In this document: positions 17,193 through 25,903 of the stretch, one piece after another
Position numbering within the stretch: position 1 is the first letter of the stretch
Layout: each line of letters opens with the position of its first letter
Assembly: GCF_003324565.1 (NCBI RefSeq)
Contig: NZ_QOLA01000001.1
Span: forward strand, 682,001-746,000
Source of the DNA: Streptomyces sp. SDr-06
GTDB lineage: Bacteria > Actinomycetota > Actinomycetes > Streptomycetales > Streptomycetaceae
Length of the DNA: 64,000 nucleotides
Direction: 5' to 3'
Program-made: the position numbers and the translations under genes
Notes under the pieces: generated by a model
Databases searched by the model: none
What the model was told of the DNA's origin: nothing
Seen by the model: only the letters and a program-made list of their open reading frames with translations

Positions 17193-17753
17193 GTGCACGG
17201 TCCGGTGCTGCCCGGCTGGCTGCTGGTCGCGCTGTGCGCGGCGACCGGCGCGTCCTGTCTGCTGCGGATGCGCGGTGGTCCCGCGGAGGCCCGCGGCGCG
17301 GCGGCCGGCGAGGCGGTGATGGGGTTCGGGATGGCCGCGATGGCCGTGCCGGCCGCGTTCCTCGCACCCTCGCCGTGGACGGCGGCCGTGTACGCGGTGG
17401 TCTTCGGCGGCGCCGCGCTGCGGGCGCTGTGGCTGGCGCGGGGCGGTGCGCACCACCTGCACCACGCGGTGGGCTCGCTGGCCATGGTCTACATGGCGCT
17501 CTCGATGCCGGGCGGCGCCGCGGGCACCCACGCGGGGCACGAGGGGCACGCGGCGGGCGGGCTGCCGCCGCTGACCGGGGCGCTGCTCGTGTACTTCGCG
17601 GTCTACGTCCTGTCGGCGGGGGCGCGGCTGCTGCCCTCGGGCACGGCGGGCGGCCCCACCCTCGCCGTCTCCTGGGGCGCGCGGCCCGAGCTGGCCCTGG
17701 CGTGCCGGCTCTCGATGGGGATCGCCATGCTGGCGATGCTGGTGACCGTCTGA
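17193..17753 (+). CDS. DUF5134 family membrane protein, His-rich
   Basis: 186 aa from a GTG directly after GGGGAGG. Five to six hydrophobic segments, a HHLHHAV motif in the middle and HAGHEGHA in a loop. The His pairs suggest metal binding (copper or another transition metal), and the layout matches the actinobacterial DUF5134 family, whose function I do not know. The M56 peptidase lies 91 bp downstream on the same strand; such pairs with BlaR/CopY-like regulators occur, but no regulator is beside this one. Confidence 0.82.
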   Translation: MHGPVLPGWLLVALCAATGASCLLRMRGGPAEARGAAAGEAVMGFGMAAMAVPAAFLAPSPWTAAVYAVVFGGAALRALWLARGGAHHLHHAVGSLAMVYMALSMPGGAAGTHAGHEGHAAGGLPPLTGALLVYFAVYVLSAGARLLPSGTAGGPTLAVSWGARPELALACRLSMGIAMLAMLVTV

Positions 17754-17844
17754 GCCGCCGCCCTCGCAGGCCGGCGTCGTGGCGTACGTCACTTGGCGGC
17801 CGCCGCCATACCTATCGGAGCAGCCCCGCTCATAGGCTGAGGCC

Positions 17845-18786
17845 ATGACGGTCTCCCTCGCGTTGCTGGTGCTCGGCCTGGTGTCCGCCGTCGCCGCCCC
17901 GCGACTGCTGGCCCGCGCCGACTGGGTCGAGCGCGAGCCGGTGGTGGCGCTGTGGGTCTGGCAGTGCGCGGTGGCGGCGGTCCTGCTCTGCTTCGGGCTC
18001 GCGATGGTCATCAGTGCCGCGTCCGCCTGGCAGACCGTGCGCGGCCAGGTGTTCGCGCCCGCGCCCCGCGCCGTCGTCGAGGCCTACGCGCTCGGCCCGT
18101 ACGGCCCCTGGTCGGCGGCGCTCGCGGTGGTCCTCTTCCTCGGTGGCGCCTGGACCGGGGCGATGCTCACGCGGGAGATCAGGGACAGCTGGGCGCGCCG
18201 TCGCCGGCGCCGCGCGGAGCTGCGGCTGCGCTCGCCCCTGCTGCCCGGCGAGGAGCCCTCGGGCGAGCGGCTGGTGGTCCTGGAGGCGGCCCGGCCCGAC
18301 GCCTGGTGGCTGCCCGGCCAGACCCCCCAACTGGTCATCACCACGGCGGCACTTCAGCGCCTGAAGGGCCGTCAGCTCGATGCGGTACTGGCCCATGAGC
18401 TCGGGCACGCGCGGGCCCGGCACGACTGGCTGCTGCACTGCTCGGGCGCGCTCGCCCGGGGGTTCCCGCAGGTGCCGGTGTTCGCCGCGTTCCGCGACGA
18501 GATGCACCGTCTGGTGGAGCTGGCCGCCGACGATGTGGCGTCCCGCCGCTTCGGACGCCTCACGATCGCGCTCGCGCTGGTCGAACTCAACGAGCACCGG
18601 GGAGTGTTCGGGCCCTGTCCCACGCCCGAGGGCCAGCTCCCCCAGCGGGTGCACCGGCTCCTGTCGGCGGCTCCGAGGCTGTCCGCGAGTCACCGGCTGC
18701 GGCTGACCGCGTACGCCGCCCTGGTGCCCGCCGTGCCGCTCGTCGTGGCCTTGGTGCCAGGGCTGCACGCCCTGGGCCGGCCGTAG
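17845..18786 (+). CDS. M56 family metallopeptidase (BlaR1-like), no sensor domain
   Basis: 313 aa, integral membrane protein. Membrane segments near residues 1-20, 35-58 and 88-108 precede a cytoplasmic zinc protease domain with HELGH (184-188); ELAADDVASRRFG supplies a further acidic ligand. A final membrane segment closes the protein. M56 enzymes such as BlaR1/MecR1 cleave a repressor on signal, but the penicillin-binding sensor domain is absent and no BlaI-type repressor is adjacent, so the substrate is unknown. Confidence 0.88.
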   Translation: MTVSLALLVLGLVSAVAAPRLLARADWVEREPVVALWVWQCAVAAVLLCFGLAMVISAASAWQTVRGQVFAPAPRAVVEAYALGPYGPWSAALAVVLFLGGAWTGAMLTREIRDSWARRRRRRAELRLRSPLLPGEEPSGERLVVLEAARPDAWWLPGQTPQLVITTAALQRLKGRQLDAVLAHELGHARARHDWLLHCSGALARGFPQVPVFAAFRDEMHRLVELAADDVASRRFGRLTIALALVELNEHRGVFGPCPTPEGQLPQRVHRLLSAAPRLSASHRLRLTAYAALVPAVPLVVALVPGLHALGRP

Positions 18787-18813
18787 CCGGCCCTCTCCTC
18801 CTGGATCTTCCGC

Positions 18814-19479
18814 ATGCTGCTCGCCCCCTCCGAGACCCGCCCGGCCGTGCCGCTGCGCACCGGCCTCGTCTGCGCCCTGCTCGCCGGCGTCCTGCTGGTC
18901 GCGGTGGTCGCCCAGTGGGATCCGCTGATGGCATGGGACCGCCTGACGGCCGACGGTCTGCACCGGCGGGCGGTCGCCGATCCGGGCCTCACCCACCTCA
19001 ACCGGATCCTGAGCGACTGGGTGTGGGACCCGTGGACGATGCGCGCCCTGCTCGCGGTGGTCGTCGCGGTCCTGCTGCGCCGGGGCGAGCGGCTCCTCGC
19101 GCTGTGGGTCGCGGCGACGAGCGGCCTCGGCACGGCCGTGCAGCAGGGGCTCAAGGCGGCCGTCGGCCGGGACCGGCCGCGCTGGCCGGACCCGGTGGAC
19201 TCGGCGGGGTACGCGGCCTTCCCGTCGGGCCACGCGCTGAGCGTGACGGTCGCCTTCGGGCTGCTCGTCTGGCTGCTCGCGCTGCACGGGGCCGGGCGCC
19301 GGGCGCGTGCGGCCGTCCTCGCGGCCGGGGTGCTGTCCGCGCTCGGCGTCGGGTTCACCCGGCTGTTCCTGGGCGTGCACTGGTTCTCGGACGTGCTGGG
19401 CGGCTGGCTGATCGGGGTGGCGGTCGTCGCGCTGAGCGCGGCCGCCCACGCCCGCTGGGCCTTGAAGCACCGGGGATGA
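18814..19479 (+). CDS. PAP2 family membrane phosphatase
   Basis: 221 aa with six membrane segments. The three PAP2 signatures are present: KAAVGRDRP, the PSGH motif, and TRLFLGVHWFSD, where the usual Ser-Arg is Thr-Arg. It dephosphorylates a lipid phosphate, for example phosphatidate or undecaprenyl pyrophosphate, at the outer face of the membrane. It begins 27 bp after the M56 gene with a weak ribosome site and may be cotranscribed. Confidence 0.92.
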   Translation: MLLAPSETRPAVPLRTGLVCALLAGVLLVAVVAQWDPLMAWDRLTADGLHRRAVADPGLTHLNRILSDWVWDPWTMRALLAVVVAVLLRRGERLLALWVAATSGLGTAVQQGLKAAVGRDRPRWPDPVDSAGYAAFPSGHALSVTVAFGLLVWLLALHGAGRRARAAVLAAGVLSALGVGFTRLFLGVHWFSDVLGGWLIGVAVVALSAAAHARWALKHRG

Positions 19480-19498
19480 GCACGCGAGGATCGCGGGC

Positions 19499-20203
19499 AT
19501 GACGATCAAGGGCGTTCTCTTCGACTTCTCCGGCACCCTCTTCCGCGTCGAGCCGGTCCAGGACTGGCTCTCCGCCGTGCTCGACGCGTCCGGCACCACC
19601 CTGCCGCCCGCCGAACTGGCGCGGTGCGCACAGGAGTTGGAGGAGGCCGGTGCACTGCCCGGCGGCGCCAACCCGCTGCGGATACCCGCACACCTGGCGG
19701 AGCTGTGGCCCGTGCGGGACCGGAGCGCCGCGCTCCACCGCACGACGTACACCGCTCTCGCGCGCGAGGTGGAACTGCCCGACCCGGCCCTGTACGACCG
19801 GCTCTACGACCGCCACATGACCCCGGCCGCCTGGCGTCCGTACCCCGACACCGGGCGGGTCCTCGCCGGGCTGCGGGAGCGGGGCGTCAAGGTCGGCGTG
19901 GTCAGCAACATCGGCTGGGACCTGCGGCCGGTGTTCCGCGCGCACGGTCTGGACGACCACGTGGACGCGTATCTGCTGTCCTTCGAGCACGGCGTGCAGA
20001 AGCCGGACGCGCGGCTGTTCAAGGCGGCCTGCGAGGCGCTCGCGCTCGACCCGGGCGAGGTGTTGATGGTGGGGGACGACCGGCGGGCCGACGGCGGCGC
20101 CGCGGCGCTCGGCTGCGCGGTGCACTTCGTCGACCATCTGCCGGTGGAGGAGCGGCCGGACGCTCTGCTGCCGGTGCTCGCGCGGGCCGCGGAAGGCAGC
20201 TGA
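19499..20203 (+). CDS. HAD superfamily hydrolase with DFSGT motif
   Basis: 234 aa. HAD motif I reads FDFSGTL: the nucleophile Asp is kept but the acid/base Asp two residues on is Ser, as in dehalogenase- or phosphonatase-like HADs rather than typical phosphatases. Motif II is VVSNIGWD, motif III QKPDARLFKAA, and motif IV MVGDDRRADGGAAALG. The helical cap lies between motifs I and II. The substrate is unknown; the replaced Asp makes plain phosphatase activity less certain. Confidence 0.88.
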   Translation: MTIKGVLFDFSGTLFRVEPVQDWLSAVLDASGTTLPPAELARCAQELEEAGALPGGANPLRIPAHLAELWPVRDRSAALHRTTYTALAREVELPDPALYDRLYDRHMTPAAWRPYPDTGRVLAGLRERGVKVGVVSNIGWDLRPVFRAHGLDDHVDAYLLSFEHGVQKPDARLFKAACEALALDPGEVLMVGDDRRADGGAAALGCAVHFVDHLPVEERPDALLPVLARAAEGS

Positions 20204-20252
20204 GCAGCCACCGGGCGCGCCGGGAGAAGGGCTTGGAAGGGGGCCACCCGTC

Positions 20253-20277
20253 CGGGGTGATCCCCCGCGTCACCCCG
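20253..20277. terminator. Hairpin after the HAD gene
   Basis: CGGGGTGA and TCACCCCG arms around a nine-base loop, 50 bases past the HAD stop and before the TetR promoter. Confidence 0.55.
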
Positions 20278-20344
20278 AACGAGCAGCCCATGCGCAGGTC
20301 AGGCCCCGGCTAGGGGGTACCGCCCTGCGACAGCCTGAGTATAT

Positions 20345-20357
20345 TGGCTCTCAGCCA
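20345..20357. promoter_or_regulatory. Possible TetR operator
   Basis: TGGCT-CTC-AGCCA inverted repeat overlapping the predicted start of the tetR transcript; TATATT at 20340-20345 is a good -10. Autoregulation is inferred. Confidence 0.4.
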
Positions 20358-20377
20358 GTCAACGCAGGAGTTACAGC

Positions 20378-20980
20378 ATGTCCCCGCGCAGCGCAGCGGT
20401 CAATGAAGAACTGCGCAGACGTTCTCGCGAGCGGCTGCTGCAAGCCACTGTGGAGCTGGTGGCCGAACGTGGCTATGAGTCGACGACGCTCGGCGACATC
20501 GCGGACCGGGCCGGTTCGGCCCGCGGCCTGGTGTCGTACTACTTCCCGGGCAAGCGCCAGCTGCTCCAGTCCGCGGTGCACCGCCTCATGCATCTGACCC
20601 TGGAGGCGGGCCTGGAGCGCGAGCCGCGCACCGACGACGGGAGGGAGCGGCTGGCCCGGGCGATCGACGCGATCCTCGGGCTCACGCATGCCCAGCCGGT
20701 CCTCATGCGGGCCCACATGGCCGGGATCCTCCAGGCCCAGGGCTTCGTGCAGTGCCCCGAGCAGCAGCGCCTGGCCGCGCTGCTGCGGGACACCGTCGAG
20801 CGGTACGGGGCGCAGGACGTGGACACCGAGTACCCGCTGCTGCGCGCCAATCTGATGGGTGCCGTCTTCGCCGCGCTCATCCCGGGCGCCCCGATGGACG
20901 CGGCCACCTTGCGGGCCGAGCTGTTCCAGCGGTACGGACTGGAATGGGAGCTGGGCTCGCCGCCCGGCCGGACCCCCTGA
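20378..20980 (+). CDS. TetR family transcriptional regulator
   Basis: 200 aa, ATG with AGGAG. The N-terminal helix-turn-helix is ATVELVAERGYESTTLGDIADRAGSARGLVSYYFPGK; the C-terminal helical ligand domain shows no known signature. The next gene on the strand is the ferredoxin reductase 94 bp away, a possible target. Ligand unknown. Confidence 0.92.
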   Translation: MSPRSAAVNEELRRRSRERLLQATVELVAERGYESTTLGDIADRAGSARGLVSYYFPGKRQLLQSAVHRLMHLTLEAGLEREPRTDDGRERLARAIDAILGLTHAQPVLMRAHMAGILQAQGFVQCPEQQRLAALLRDTVERYGAQDVDTEYPLLRANLMGAVFAALIPGAPMDAATLRAELFQRYGLEWELGSPPGRTP

Positions 20981-21074
20981 TCGGCGGCGGACGTCTACCC
21001 GCCGTGTGCCGGGCGGTGCCATCCTGAAGACCCCTGCGGTCTTCTGTGGTTCTCTCGTCCAAGGAGCACCCGCC

Positions 21075-22421
21075 ATGCTGCGCATCGCCGTCGTCGGATC
21101 CGGGCCGAGCGGGGTCTACACCGCCCAGAGCCTGGTGGAGCAGAGCGCGCCCCAGGACATCCACGTGGACGTGCTCGACCGGCTGCCGTGCCCGTACGGT
21201 CTGGTCCGTTACGGGGTGGCGCCGGACCACGAGAAGATCAAGTCGCTGCAGAACAACCTCCGCACGGTCCTGGAGGACGGCCGCATCCGCTTCCTGGGGC
21301 ATGTCGAGGTGGGCCCGGGCGGCGTACCGCCAGAGCTGCTGCGGCGGCTCTACCACGCGGTGGTGTACTGCGTGGGCGCCAAGTCCGACCGGCGCCTGGG
21401 CATCCCCGGCGAGGACCTGCCGGGCAGCTTCTCGGCCACAGAGTTCGTGTCCTGGTACAGCGCGCACCCCGACAGCGACCCCGACTCCTTCGTCCTGGGC
21501 GCCCGTTCGGCCGTGGTGATCGGCGCGGGCAACGTGGCGGTGGACGTGGCGCGCATGCTGGCCCGCGGCGCGGACGAGCTGCGGCCGACCGACGTGCCGC
21601 AGTCCGCGCTCGGCGCGCTCGCCGTCAGCCGGGTGCGCGAGGTGCACATGGCGGCACGCCGGGGCCCCTCGCAGGCCCGGTTCACCACCAAGGAGCTGCG
21701 GGAGCTGGGCGCGCTGCCGGGCGCCGACGTCGCGGTGGACATCGACGAGCTGGCCCTGGATCCGGACTTCGTGGACCCCGCGGCGCTGCCCGGCCCGGTG
21801 CGGCGCAACGTGGAGGTGCTGCGGGGCTGGATCGGGCGGCCGCCGCGGCCGGGCACCCGGCGGCTGAGCCTGCGCTTCTACCTGCGACCCGTGGAGCTGG
21901 TGGAGCGCGACGGCAGGGTGGGCGCGGTGCGCTTCGAGCGGACGGTGCCGGACGGCTCGGGCGGCGTGCTCCCCACCGGGAGGTACGAGGACATCGAGGC
22001 GCAGCTGGTGCTGCGGGCGGTCGGCTACCGCGGGGTGGCGCCGCAGGGCCTGCCGTTCGACCCGGCGACTGGGACGGTGCCGCACGCGGCGGGCCGGGTG
22101 CTGCGGGAGGGGGCGCCGTCGCCGGGCGAGTACGTGGCGGGCTGGATCAAGCGCGGCCCGACGGGCGTGATCGGCACCAACCGCCCCTGCGCCAAGGAGA
22201 CGGTGACCTCGCTGCTCCAGGACGCCCCGCTCCTGGCCGGGCGCCCTGCGGCGGCCGAACCCCTGGACGCGCTGCGGGAGTTGGGGCTGCGGCCGGTGAC
22301 CTGGCAGGGCTGGCTGGAGATCGAGCGCGCCGAGGCCGAGCTGGGCCGCTCGCTGGGGCGCCGTTCGGTGAAGATCCCCGACTGGGACGGGCTGCTGGCG
22401 GCTGCGCTGGGCGCGGGCTGA
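21075..22421 (+). CDS. Ferredoxin/adrenodoxin-type NADP+ reductase (FprA-like)
   Basis: 448 aa with AAGGAG before the ATG. FAD loop VVGSGPSGVYTA at the N-terminus, the family block DRLPCPYGLVRYGVAPDHEKIKSLQ, NADPH loop VIGAGNVAVDVARML and the C-terminal GWIKRGPTGVIGTNRPCAKET. This is the glutathione-reductase-like ferredoxin reductase class of mycobacterial FprA, which moves electrons between NADPH and ferredoxins that feed P450s or sulfite/nitrite reductases. No ferredoxin gene is adjacent. Confidence 0.93.
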   Translation: MLRIAVVGSGPSGVYTAQSLVEQSAPQDIHVDVLDRLPCPYGLVRYGVAPDHEKIKSLQNNLRTVLEDGRIRFLGHVEVGPGGVPPELLRRLYHAVVYCVGAKSDRRLGIPGEDLPGSFSATEFVSWYSAHPDSDPDSFVLGARSAVVIGAGNVAVDVARMLARGADELRPTDVPQSALGALAVSRVREVHMAARRGPSQARFTTKELRELGALPGADVAVDIDELALDPDFVDPAALPGPVRRNVEVLRGWIGRPPRPGTRRLSLRFYLRPVELVERDGRVGAVRFERTVPDGSGGVLPTGRYEDIEAQLVLRAVGYRGVAPQGLPFDPATGTVPHAAGRVLREGAPSPGEYVAGWIKRGPTGVIGTNRPCAKETVTSLLQDAPLLAGRPAAAEPLDALRELGLRPVTWQGWLEIERAEAELGRSLGRRSVKIPDWDGLLAAALGAG

Positions 22422-22431
22422 GGCCGCGCGC

Positions 22432-22785
22432 TCAGCCGTCGGCGCCCAGGCGCCCGGCCTGCCGGGCCGCCGCGTCCAGGACGCTGTCGAGCAGGCCGGG
22501 GAAGAGCGCGTCGAGGTCGGCGCGGCGCAGGCCGTTCATCTTGGCGGTGCCCCGGTAGACCTGCTGGATCACACCGCTCTCGCGCAGCACCCGGAAGTGG
22601 TGGGTGGTCGTCGACTTGGTGACCGGCAGCACGAAGTACGAGCAGGAGAGCTCCCCGTCGTGTGCGGCCAGCGCCCGCACCACGCGCATCCGCATCGGGT
22701 CGGACAGCGCGTGCAGGATGCCCTCCAGGCGGATCTCGTCGCGCGCGGGGTGGGCGAGTTCACGGGTGTTCGTCGCGGTGGTCAC
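22432..22785 (-). CDS. ArsR-like winged-helix repressor, probably leaderless
   Basis: 117 aa from GTG at 22785; an in-frame ATG at 22821 would add 12 residues but places an operator arm inside the coding sequence. A perfect TACAAT -10 on the minus strand (22798-22793) would start transcription at or next to this GTG, and there is no Shine-Dalgarno, so a leaderless message fits best. The winged helix is GILHALSDPMRMRVVRALA and KSTTTHHFRVLRESGVIQQV. A SCSYF Cys lies before the recognition helix and could sense redox state. It is divergent from a flavin oxidoreductase, its likely target. Confidence 0.88.
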   Translation of the reverse strand: MTTATNTRELAHPARDEIRLEGILHALSDPMRMRVVRALAAHDGELSCSYFVLPVTKSTTTHHFRVLRESGVIQQVYRGTAKMNGLRRADLDALFPGLLDSVLDAAARQAGRLGADG

Positions 22786-22795
22786 GGGATCGATT

Positions 22796-22847
22796 GTACG
22801 AGACTCGTCGTAGTTTGACATCTGCCGTACTACGATGAGTATCGTAC
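22796..22847. promoter_or_regulatory. Inverted-repeat operator between arsR and old yellow enzyme genes
   Basis: Two 19-bp arms at 22796-22814 and 22829-22847 are inverted copies with 17 of 19 positions matching. Within the left arm ACGAG-A-CTCGT is itself a perfect palindrome. The -35 of the oxidoreductase promoter lies between the arms and its -10 inside the right arm; the -10 of the arsR promoter overlaps the outer end of the left arm. Binding would block both promoters. Confidence 0.7.
22815..22842 (+). promoter_or_regulatory. Predicted promoter of the old yellow enzyme gene
   Basis: Consensus TTGACA at 22815-22820, 16-base spacer, GAGTAT at 22837-22842. Predicted start near 22849, about 50 bases before the GTG at 22901. 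Confidence 0.6.
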
Positions 22848-22900
22848 GAAGCGATCCCGGCGCCGCACCGGCGCCCCGGGCCGTCCGACTGGAGTCTGCC

Positions 22901-23992
22901 GTGTCTGCTGCGAGTGCCCTCTTCGAGCCCTACACCCTGCGGTCCGTGACCACCCCGAACCGGGTCTGGATGGCGCCGATGTGCCAGTACTCCGCCGAGG
23001 CCTTCGGGCCCCACGCGGGCGTCGCCCACGACTGGCACTTCGCCCACTACGCGGCGCGCGCCACCGGCGGCACCGGCCTGATCCTGGTGGAGGCCACCGC
23101 CGTCAGCCCCGAGGGGCGGATCTCACCGGGAGACCTGGGCATCTGGAACGACACCCAGGTCGAGGCGCTGCGCCGGATCACCGCGTTCCTGGAGGGCCAG
23201 GGCACCGTGCCCGGGATCCAGATCGCGCACGCCGGACGCAAGGCCTCCACGGACCGCCCCTGGCGGGGCGGGGCGCCGTTGAAGCCCGGGACCGAGGAGG
23301 GCTGGCAGCCGGTCGCGCCGAGCCCGGTCGCCTGGGACGAGCACCACACCGTACCGAGCGAGCTGACGATCGATCAGATACAGGAGATCGTCGGCCAGTT
23401 CGCGGACGCGGCCCGCCGGGCGCTGGCGGCCGGGTTCAAGGTCGTCGAGATCCACGGTGCGCACGGCTATCTGATCGGCCAGTTCCTCTCCCCGCACTCC
23501 AACAAGCGCACCGACCGCTACGGCGGCTCGTTCGAGAACCGCACCCGCTTCGCCCTCGAAGTCACCGACGCCGTACGGGCGGTGTGGCCCGAGGACCTGC
23601 CGCTCTTCTTCCGCGTCTCGGCCACCGACTGGCTGGAGGAGGGCGGCTGGAGCGCGGACGAGACGGTGCGCCTGGCCGCGCTGCTCAAGGAGCACGGCGT
23701 GGACCTCCTGGACGTGTCGACGGGCGGCAACGCCGCGGGCGTACGCATCCCGACCGGCCCGGGCTACCAGGTGCCGTTCGCCGAGCGGGTGCACAACGAG
23801 AGCCCGCTCGCGGTCGCGGCCGTCGGCCTGATCACGGAGCCGGGGCAGGCCGAGAAGATCCTCGCGAACGGCGAGGCGGACGCGGTCCTGCTGGGCCGCG
23901 AGCTGCTGCGCAACCCCTCGTGGGCCCGCCAGGCCGCCCGCGAACTGGGCGGCGAGGTGCGCGTGCCGGACCAGTACCACCGCTCGGTCTGA
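22901..23992 (+). CDS. Old yellow enzyme family NADH:flavin oxidoreductase (YqjM type)
   Basis: 363 aa from GTG with GGAG upstream; an ATG at 22835 lies in the operator and is less likely. FMN-dependent TIM barrel: TPNRVWMAPMCQYSA (with the Cys that tunes FMN in YqjM-type enzymes), QIAHAGRKAS, EIHGAHGYLIGQFLSPHSNKR and the phosphate-binding VGLITEP and EADAVLLGRELLRNP. It reduces activated C=C bonds of enones or nitro compounds with NAD(P)H. Regulation by the divergent ArsR-like repressor suggests induction by an electrophile. Confidence 0.94.
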   Translation: MSAASALFEPYTLRSVTTPNRVWMAPMCQYSAEAFGPHAGVAHDWHFAHYAARATGGTGLILVEATAVSPEGRISPGDLGIWNDTQVEALRRITAFLEGQGTVPGIQIAHAGRKASTDRPWRGGAPLKPGTEEGWQPVAPSPVAWDEHHTVPSELTIDQIQEIVGQFADAARRALAAGFKVVEIHGAHGYLIGQFLSPHSNKRTDRYGGSFENRTRFALEVTDAVRAVWPEDLPLFFRVSATDWLEEGGWSADETVRLAALLKEHGVDLLDVSTGGNAAGVRIPTGPGYQVPFAERVHNESPLAVAAVGLITEPGQAEKILANGEADAVLLGRELLRNPSWARQAARELGGEVRVPDQYHRSV

Positions 23993-24009
23993 GCCGGGCG
24001 ACCCACGGC

Positions 24010-25893
24010 TCAGCCGACCTCGAAGGGCCCGCTCACCCCGGTGAACGGGCCCTTGGCGCTGTCCCCGTGGTACCCCACCCGGTAGGCCCCGGGCGGGGTG
24101 TCCGCCGGGATGTTCCAGGTGACGGTGGCGATCGAGGTCGCGGCGCCGGCGCGGGTCCAGCGGAACACGGTGGACCAGTCGCCGTCGTCCGCGACGCGCG
24201 TCCACGATCCGTCGGGGCCGCGGCGCTCCACGGACAGGTAACTGCCGCCCCTGCGCAGGTCGTTGGAGGGGTGTGCGGCCACGAAGGAGGCCGTGGCGCG
24301 CCGGCCGATCAGCGAGAAGTCCAGCAGGTCGCCGAACCGGCGGCCCGGATGCGGCGCGTCCGGGCCGGACCGGCGGCGCGCCGGGCGCGCCGGCCGTGCG
24401 GGTTCCGGCGTGCCCGGGTCGACGGGGGTGCCGTCGCGCAGCGCGGTCGCGAGGCCCGCCACGCTCTGGCACAGCGCGGGCAGCTCCCAGCGCCCGAACA
24501 GCGTGCTGCCCCCCTCGTACTCCTGGGCGTCGTACTCCTCGGGCGTCGTCACATAGTGGACGTAGCCGTTGCTGTATCCGGCGACGAGGACATCACGCGG
24601 GTCGGCGCCGACGATCGCGGCGACCGTGCGCCGCAGCCGCAGTCCGGCCACGACGGTGACCTCGCCGGGAATGCCGATGAGGAACAGCGGACCGATGCGC
24701 AGGAGTTGGAGGGCCGCGTACTCCTGGACCATCGGCACGATCCGGTTGAGCGGACCGGCGGGGAGGGCGAGCGCCTTGGGGTACTGGGCGTCGCGCAAGG
24801 CGGGCGCGAGGGGGTAGACCAGCCGCCGCGAGACCGCGTCCCACAGGGGGTTGGCCCCGGGCCTGAAGCCCCTGAAGCCCGGGCCGTCGACGCGGGCCCC
24901 GGCGAAGGCGGCCGCTCCGGCCATGGGCGGCGAGGTGCGGTGGACGCGGCCGTCGCCGGTGAACTCCGGGCGCACCTCGACGGCGGACAGGTGCACGCGG
25001 GTGGCGCGGAAGTCGAGCCCGCCGGAGATCACCCTGCCCCCGGTGAGCGCGGCCGCGGCCTCGTACTGGCGGGTGCCGATGATCCGGGTGTTGGCGAACT
25101 GGTCGTCGGTCGGACCGCGGCCGGGTGCCAGTCGGAGGTTGGGCGACATGTCGCCCGCGTTCGTCTGCGCGAAGGCGGTCACCAACTCCGGCGCGGCGCC
25201 GGAGAGATGGTCCACTCCCCCGACCGCGCGCTCCCAGTGCAGGGCGGCGTAGCCCTTGTTGTCCGCGCTGATCAGCCGGTTGCGGTTGGTCATGCTGGTG
25301 TTGTGGGTGGCGAACCAGTTGACGGCGCCGACGAGCCGGCCGTCGCGCTCGATGGCGAGCAGCGTGGTCTGGGGGTCGACGCCGTCCGGAAAGTGGGCGC
25401 GCTCGTCCGCCGGGTTGCGCTCGAAGGCCCGGCGCGACCGATTGACGCTGGCGCCGGTCAACTCCCCGTGCGCGAGCCGAAGATGCCCGGGTGCCAGATC
25501 GGCGACGGCCGCGCGGGCGGCCTCGGTGATGCCGTCGGTGATCGCATCGAACGTACGCTCCCGGAAGCCGCCGGTGTTGCTGTTGTAGAGCCGGTGGTGG
25601 AAGTAGCCGCCAGGTCCGCAGTGGGTGTGGGTGGCGGTCAGCATCACATTGGACGCGCCGTAGCCCTCGGGCAGCCGCCGCAGCACCTCCCGCACGACGG
25701 CGTCCGACATCAGCGGCAGCTCGCACACCACAAGGAGGAGCCGGACGCCGTGCTCCTCGAAGGCGAAGGCGCGGGCCCGCTGGCGGGTGTGGATTCCCGC
25801 GCTCTGCTGGTCCGCCCTGCCGTAGCCGAGCAGTCCGCACTCGGCGGCCTCCCCGGTGATGTCGGCGATGCCGCGCCCGGCTCGAAATCCCAT
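24010..25893 (-). CDS. Neutral/alkaline ceramidase family amidase
   Basis: 627 aa. Family blocks: FRAGRGIADITGEAAECGLLGYG at the extreme N-terminus, LTATHTHCGPGG (zinc-binding His), SVNRSRRAFERNP with the catalytic-Ser region, NWFATHNTSM, FAQTNAGDMSPN, and a C-terminal immunoglobulin-like domain near 500-627. The enzyme hydrolyses the amide of ceramide. Unlike secreted bacterial ceramidases it shows no signal peptide: the mature fold starts at residue 2, so it appears cytoplasmic or is exported another way. It follows the class II aldolase by ten bases with a poor ribosome site, implying coupling. Confidence 0.9.
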   Translation of the reverse strand: MGFRAGRGIADITGEAAECGLLGYGRADQQSAGIHTRQRARAFAFEEHGVRLLLVVCELPLMSDAVVREVLRRLPEGYGASNVMLTATHTHCGPGGYFHHRLYNSNTGGFRERTFDAITDGITEAARAAVADLAPGHLRLAHGELTGASVNRSRRAFERNPADERAHFPDGVDPQTTLLAIERDGRLVGAVNWFATHNTSMTNRNRLISADNKGYAALHWERAVGGVDHLSGAAPELVTAFAQTNAGDMSPNLRLAPGRGPTDDQFANTRIIGTRQYEAAAALTGGRVISGGLDFRATRVHLSAVEVRPEFTGDGRVHRTSPPMAGAAAFAGARVDGPGFRGFRPGANPLWDAVSRRLVYPLAPALRDAQYPKALALPAGPLNRIVPMVQEYAALQLLRIGPLFLIGIPGEVTVVAGLRLRRTVAAIVGADPRDVLVAGYSNGYVHYVTTPEEYDAQEYEGGSTLFGRWELPALCQSVAGLATALRDGTPVDPGTPEPARPARPARRRSGPDAPHPGRRFGDLLDFSLIGRRATASFVAAHPSNDLRRGGSYLSVERRGPDGSWTRVADDGDWSTVFRWTRAGAATSIATVTWNIPADTPPGAYRVGYHGDSAKGPFTGVSGPFEVG

Positions 25894-25903
25894 GCGGGGC
25901 AGG

